The translations under genes were made by a program, and so were the position numbers. This document shows positions 59,422 to 64,000 of a DNA stretch of 64,000 nucleotides, piece after piece. The notes beneath the pieces are model-generated. The model worked only from the letters and a program-made list of their open reading frames with translations, was not told the origin of the DNA and did not search any database. Within the stretch, counting starts at the first letter, position 1. Every line of letters begins with the position of its first letter. Source of the stretch: Buxus sempervirens (taxonomy: Eukaryota; Streptophyta; Magnoliopsida; Buxales; Buxaceae); the NCBI GenBank assembly GCA_947561395.2, contig OX387186.1:48441220-48505219 (forward strand). The letters run 5' to 3'.

Positions 59422-61654
59422 TCGGAAAGTGCTACCGTTGATTTCTCCAACTCATCTCCTTCAGTGTTTATACCAGTACCTTGGAATTCTGGGCAGAATA
59501 CAGAATAAATCCATCCTATTGAATTAGCATTCCAATGATTCTCTTATTGGTTTTTTCTTGAGGATTTATTATTGTAGTAGTATATTTTTCCTTTTCTTGA
59601 GAATTAGTTCTAATTGGATTTCAAATAGGAAAGGCAAGTTTTGAAAATAAAAATTCTAAACAAGGATATTTCAGGCATGTGAAAGTGGTCTAGATTCATG
59701 TCTCCTTTCCATCAAATCATTCTTCTTTAATTCATCAACATTTTTAGGCTTTTGATTTACATTACTAGGAAAGAAAAGGTTGATTAGTACTTCATTTATT
59801 CTTTGCAGTTATGGTCTCCTAATAAAATTTCAATTGCATATATGGTGAAGAGAATGGGCAAATGTAGAAGTTTGTCCTATTCTTAGCAAAGGAATACTGG
59901 CATATGTAAAATTTCAATTTCATATATGGGCAAAGGAATCAAGAACTTTGATGGATTTATTACTGCATATGTATAAAACAAATAAATTTTAGAATACTGG
60001 CCTCATACAATGGCAAGTCTGTTGACAAGCTTAAAAAATAAGGAAAAAGAAAAAGGGAGACTGCTAATGTAAAACACTGCTCTATTATCATTTATAGTAA
60101 ACTTTTCATTAATGTATTTATTTCTGATATTTGTAGGCATTTTGTTTTCTCCAAAATTTTTCTTCAAGATAACTGATGTTGTTTTGGGGTTGAAAATTAA
60201 TGCATTGCTTGAGGTATCTAACTCAATTCTTTCACAAAATATATTAATTTTAGAATTGTACATTGTTTTGAATGTCATGTGGGCTATTCTGTGAAATTCC
60301 TGATTTCTTTCACCAAGGCTCCAGACCTCAGCCAAATTCTAGTCCTCAATATTGGTTACCCATATTTTCGTATGGTCTCGTATAATCACAGTAAAATTAT
60401 TATTGAAACTTATAAGAGTGAATCACTTCAGTATTTAATGTATTTTTCTTTAATGTTGTAAATTGCATCATAATTAAAGTTTTACAGTTCCTAAACTGTT
60501 CACTAATGGGTCACATTTTACTGCAGCAAATTTTTGATAATATAATGAATAGAGATGGATGAATGGAAATACTGGGCAAGAAAAATTTGAAATGAATGCA
60601 TTACGAAAGTTAAGTAATAGCTTTAATGGCAAATATAATAAAAGTCATTTTTATATGTGTGGGTTTTTTAAATGAAGACCTAGAACAACTATTTTGTTGT
60701 TACTGTTTGATTGATGTGAGAGACGAAGGAACTTATAGCCCTAATTTCTCAGATTTTGTAGAAGCATTTTCACGTCCTCCATGGAATTAGGCAAAAAGCC
60801 AAACTACATAAACTCTCTATGTTATTCCTTACATTGTTTTGTCTTTGTAAAACTTGTTCTTGATCTCAGAAAGCCCCCATTGTAGAGAAGGATTCTAAAC
60901 AATTGAAACCCCTATTCTTTTACCACAATTCAACCGCAACAATTACAATAAGATTTCTAAACACCCAACAACTATTCAAAGTTCAATATGATGTGCAAAA
61001 AAGAGCTGGTGAAAAAAAAAAAAAAGAGGGGTTTGGAATGAAGGTCAAGAGGCTCCAACTTACCGGAGTTTCGGACGAATGCCGTAGATTTGGATGTCAA
61101 TGGCCACCGAGAGAAACAGAGTTGATAGCAGAACCACAATCCATTATGTTGAGAACGAGCCGAATAAGCACTCAATACCTAGTAGCAAAGCAAGAAGTAT
61201 GTTTTGATGACTAAATTCGAAATGCTACAAACCAGTAGAAAAGGATTCTAACCGAACGCAGAAATCACAACAATGCTACCAATGTAAAACTTTGTTCTAT
61301 TGGTTTGCTACTAGGGATTCTAAACAAACGCATAAACTAGTAGAAATCAGAACAAAGCAAGAAACTTTGGTAGCATTGTGTTGATTCGAAATGCTACAAA
61401 CTAGTATAAAAGGATCCTTGTTATGATTTCTAAACGAACGCAGAAATCATAGCTTACAATCGTTCTGGTGAGAGGCGTCTCCTGCAAGTAGAAACGAACG
61501 CATAAACCAGTAGAAATCTTCGTTCTCACCGTTGAGCTGAAGAGAAGGAAACCTTCATTGCTTGGGCGGGATATGCGAAATATTTGCTTTTTTGTTTTGA
61601 CTGGAATGTGAATAGTTTTCCCTCTTTTCGTTTCGATTGGAATGTGAAGAGACG

Positions 61655-61790
61655 GAGAGAGGTGTCTCCGTTAACTTCTAATGTGAGGATGTGGTGGACG
61701 TGTGGCACAAATCAGACGGCGCTCCAGCCGATCTTCCAGGAAACAGCTCCAACTGATATGGGGTGGGTTAGTAATAGTGTAAGCAACATT
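61655..61790 (-). repeat. Third partial MULE-2 end repeat
   Basis: Contains GTGTCTCCGTTAA, CAGCCGATCTTCCAG and AACTGATATGGGGT, close to the right inverted repeat and in the same orientation. GTTAGTA follows, as it does at 63227. Confidence 0.75.
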
Positions 61791-62973
61791 ACATGGGTTG
61801 TACTACGTTCTATTTTTGCCTTCACCAAAATAAAAAATAAAATAAAAATACAAAGATTAGAATCCAAAGTCCAAGCATATTACATGCAACCATTGAACTA
61901 AAAATTGACGAAGTATTCAACCACGTCAAGCCCATACGAGTGTGAAGTAATAGTTTCTTATTTTGACCTACTAGTGCGTGAGAGATTAACATATAGGAAA
62001 TCAGCATTAGTGGAACTACCAAGTCCAGACAACTTACTCTTAATAGCTAATCATGAACAACATTTGAGAATCAGATTTGATGCAAAGAAAATAAGCCTAC
62101 TTACAGAGACAGACCACAGAAACAACCTTCTTCATAGAACAAAATGATAAAACGGCTATCTACAATGCAAAAGGAATCACAAGCATTGAACCCCATTTTC
62201 CAAAAATTAAACAGAGATCCATGACACGATTCACAGGGAATCTAAAATAAACAGGATTGCTATGTTTGAAAGACACCTATTGCATTTGAGATTCAGCACA
62301 AGGCAACCAATTATAAAACTAGAAAAATGGAAATCACCAAACAAAAACAATGTAAGCATTGTCAAGTGAGAAAACAATCTAGGTTAGGTTACATACGAGT
62401 GACTAATCTAGGTTAGGTTACATACGAGTGACAAATTAACGCAAGAAATTCAGCACTAGAAATAAACCCTAGAAAATGAAGACGAATGAAAGAAGAAAAA
62501 AAACTGAATAAATTTAATAAGAAGGAAAGGATTTCTCGATTACCTCTGGAAATGATGATAATATCGGTCAAAGCGGTCTTCAAAAGCCTCCCTCTTCCTC
62601 CAATCAATCGAGTTTTGATTTATAGCTTCTGCCCTAACCACCACCGTATGCTTCCCTCTTCGTCGAATCAATCGGTTTTTATCAATAGAGAACATAAATT
62701 CACCAAATAAAAATACAAAAGGAGAAATTCTAAGAATCAGAATAAAGAAAACATCTCTTACCAAGGAGATGTAGGGTCCATGCCGCGAGTGAAACACGAA
62801 AGGGATTTGGAGAGAGAGATTATGGCGAGAGAGATGGAGAGAAGATGGCGCAGCAAAGAATAGGTGGAAAGAGAGATTAAGGCGAGAGAAATGTCGTTCG
62901 CGAGACAGAAAACAAGGTGGAAGAGACAAATTAGGGCGAAAGAGAAATGGTCGAGAAATCAAACACGAGACCG

Positions 62974-63226
62974 CCCTTCTCTTCGGATTCACCGGCTTGA
63001 GGAACGAAGAGTTTTCTTGAATGTTGGATTTGGGATTTGGCTGGGCGGGAGCGGGAAACTTGCATTTTTTGGGGAAGACGGGCGTAACGGAGAGTCTCCG
63101 TTAATTTGGCCCGTGACTATTAACGGAGACTCTCCGTTTTGGTTAAGGGCTGGAGTGGGACGCGTGGCGGAAATCGGCGAAAGCTCCAGCCGATCTTCCA
63201 GCGTCCCGCTCCAGCTGATGTGAGGT
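62974..63226 (-). repeat. Right inverted repeat of MULE-2
   Basis: Reverse-complement partner of 52936-53190. Confidence 0.88.
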
Positions 63227-63238
63227 GTTAGTATGCAG

Positions 63239-63801
63239 TGGAAGCAGCAGCTCCTATTGTACGAAGCCACGTGGAGGGCGTAACGATGACAACCGAAAGC
63301 GTTAAAACCTCTGTTCTCAGAAGAAGACAAAATAAAATTGAAACTGTTTTCCTTCGGATCGACGACATCTCTTGCACTGGATCGGCAACAACATCTCTCA
63401 TGGCGATTTAACTGGTTCACGTTGCAAGAAGCTTCTCATGTCTCTCCTGCCAAATGTTGCAGAGATCCAGTTCGGAACAGAGAGAATCTTCTGATATGCT
63501 CGTTTAGGTCATCGTGATATTCTCTGTCGGCGTTACAGTGTATGGGCAACATGGCGTGACTACACCTTCTCCGGCGCCAACAATGGAGGTTGGATCGGTG
63601 TTATCTCTGCTGATCTCCAGTGCTATTCTTGGCTCTTTCTCTTCTACTATGCTTCTTTGTCGAAGCATAGTTCTTTGGCTCTTCCCAATTTTTATTTCTT
63701 TTTCTTTTAATGTCCAAGCATATGGTAGAGAGATAGAGTTGCAAGAGATCTAGTTATGGCTTAAGAGTGTTGGCTCTTTTTTTTATAAAACAAATAGGGA
63801 T
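63239..63801 (+). other. Region with an arabinogalactan-peptide-like open stretch
   Basis: From about 63509 to 63753 one frame reads a hydrophobic start, then TTPSPAPTMEVGSVLSLL and a second hydrophobic stretch. This resembles the Ala/Pro motif plus GPI-signal tail of small arabinogalactan peptides. There is no ATG in frame: an upstream ATG at about 63496 is separated by a TAG. It may be an exon, a pseudogene or chance. Confidence 0.25.
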
Positions 63802-64000
63802 TGTAGACACCCCAAATTGCACTACAGAATGAGAAAATAATAAAAACATGTAATTAGAGCTTAAAACAGGTCAAAAATGCATAAAAATTAACTAAGCAAG
63901 CTTTGCCCGTATTTTATTCACGGGCCGATCGCGCTCGAAGTATCTCTACGGACAGGCGCGCCCGTAATACAAATACGGTCACTGTTGGACCATAATTCAT
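63802..64000 (+). mobile_element. Start of another LTR of the Tat element family
   Basis: TGTAGACACCCCAAATTGCA is identical to the first bases of the LTR at 13244. Similarity continues through ATGAGAAAATAAT, AAACAGGTCAAAAA and the ACGGGC/GCCCGT cluster. It is more diverged than the pair at 1 and 13244 and is cut by the window end. Confidence 0.88.

Larger units (their letters stand above)
58445..62973. other. Right interior of MULE-2
   Basis: Mostly AT-rich non-coding DNA. It contains a possible exon pair (59193-59421) and a partial end-repeat copy (61655-61790). Other open frames show no domains. Confidence 0.4.
52936..63226. mobile_element. Mutator-like element MULE-2, about 10.3 kb
   Basis: Long inverted repeats (52936-53190 and 62974-63226) are about three-quarters identical. 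Identical direct 12-mers GTTAGTATGCAG flank it (52924-52935, 63227-63238), near the 9-11 bp usual for Mutator. No transposase was recognised. The interior holds a large inverted array of 22-bp monomers, a third partial copy of the end sequence and exon-like scraps. It must rely on another element for movement. Confidence 0.8.

Noticed and set aside
60003..60335. 110-codon minus-strand open frame in MULE-2
   Set aside because: No domain, AT-rich composition, no splice or start context.

Overview
The window is plant nuclear DNA from a flowering plant, probably a woody dicot; the species cannot be named. It holds three intact single-exon UDP-glycosyltransferase (UGT) genes of the UGT71 type, set in a dense and partly nested landscape of LTR retrotransposons, CACTA and Mutator-like DNA transposons, and hAT and LINE scraps. 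No rRNA, tRNA or other complete host gene was recognised.

Layout. 1-15072: a nearly complete Tat/Ogre-type Ty3/gypsy element. The window starts about 467 bp inside its 5' LTR, and the internal genes are broken. 15073-19030: unclassified DNA with palindromic repeats, a CACTA stub and LTR-like debris. 19551-20975 (minus): UGT-A. 21633-23640: a hAT transposase scrap and a decayed Tat-like LTR. 23827-25178: a 1.35-kb CACTA element with a TTA target duplication. About 25807-31185: a Mutator-like element with long inverted repeats that carries a fragment resembling the last exon of UDP-glucuronate decarboxylase. 31389-32810 (plus): UGT-B. 33384-35929: a second CACTA element in the 3' flank of UGT-B. 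37255-37675: a LINE-1 scrap. 37969-47511: a 9.5-kb CACTA-like element with a 5.3-kb Reina-like chromovirus nested inside. 47785-50521: a decayed reverse-oriented LTR. 50891-52315 (plus): UGT-C. 52936-63226: a 10.3-kb Mutator-like element with 255-bp inverted repeats and a 12-bp direct flanking repeat, carrying a large inverted array of 22-bp monomers. 63802-64000: the start of another LTR of the first element's family.

Working together. UGT-B and UGT-C are about 85 % identical in protein and share 3' flanking DNA, so they are a local duplication that transposons later pulled about 18 kb apart. UGT-A is more diverged and points the other way. All three should be cytosolic enzymes that move a sugar from a UDP-sugar to a small lipophilic acceptor such as a flavonoid or other phenolic, terpenoid or hormone; the acceptor cannot be read from sequence. 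The rest of the window mostly records transposon activity, with clear nesting order and target duplications. No unmistakably new biological system was found. The strongest leads are a possible spliced leader intron in the Tat element, the captured sugar-nucleotide enzyme exon, and the higher-order inverted repeat array.
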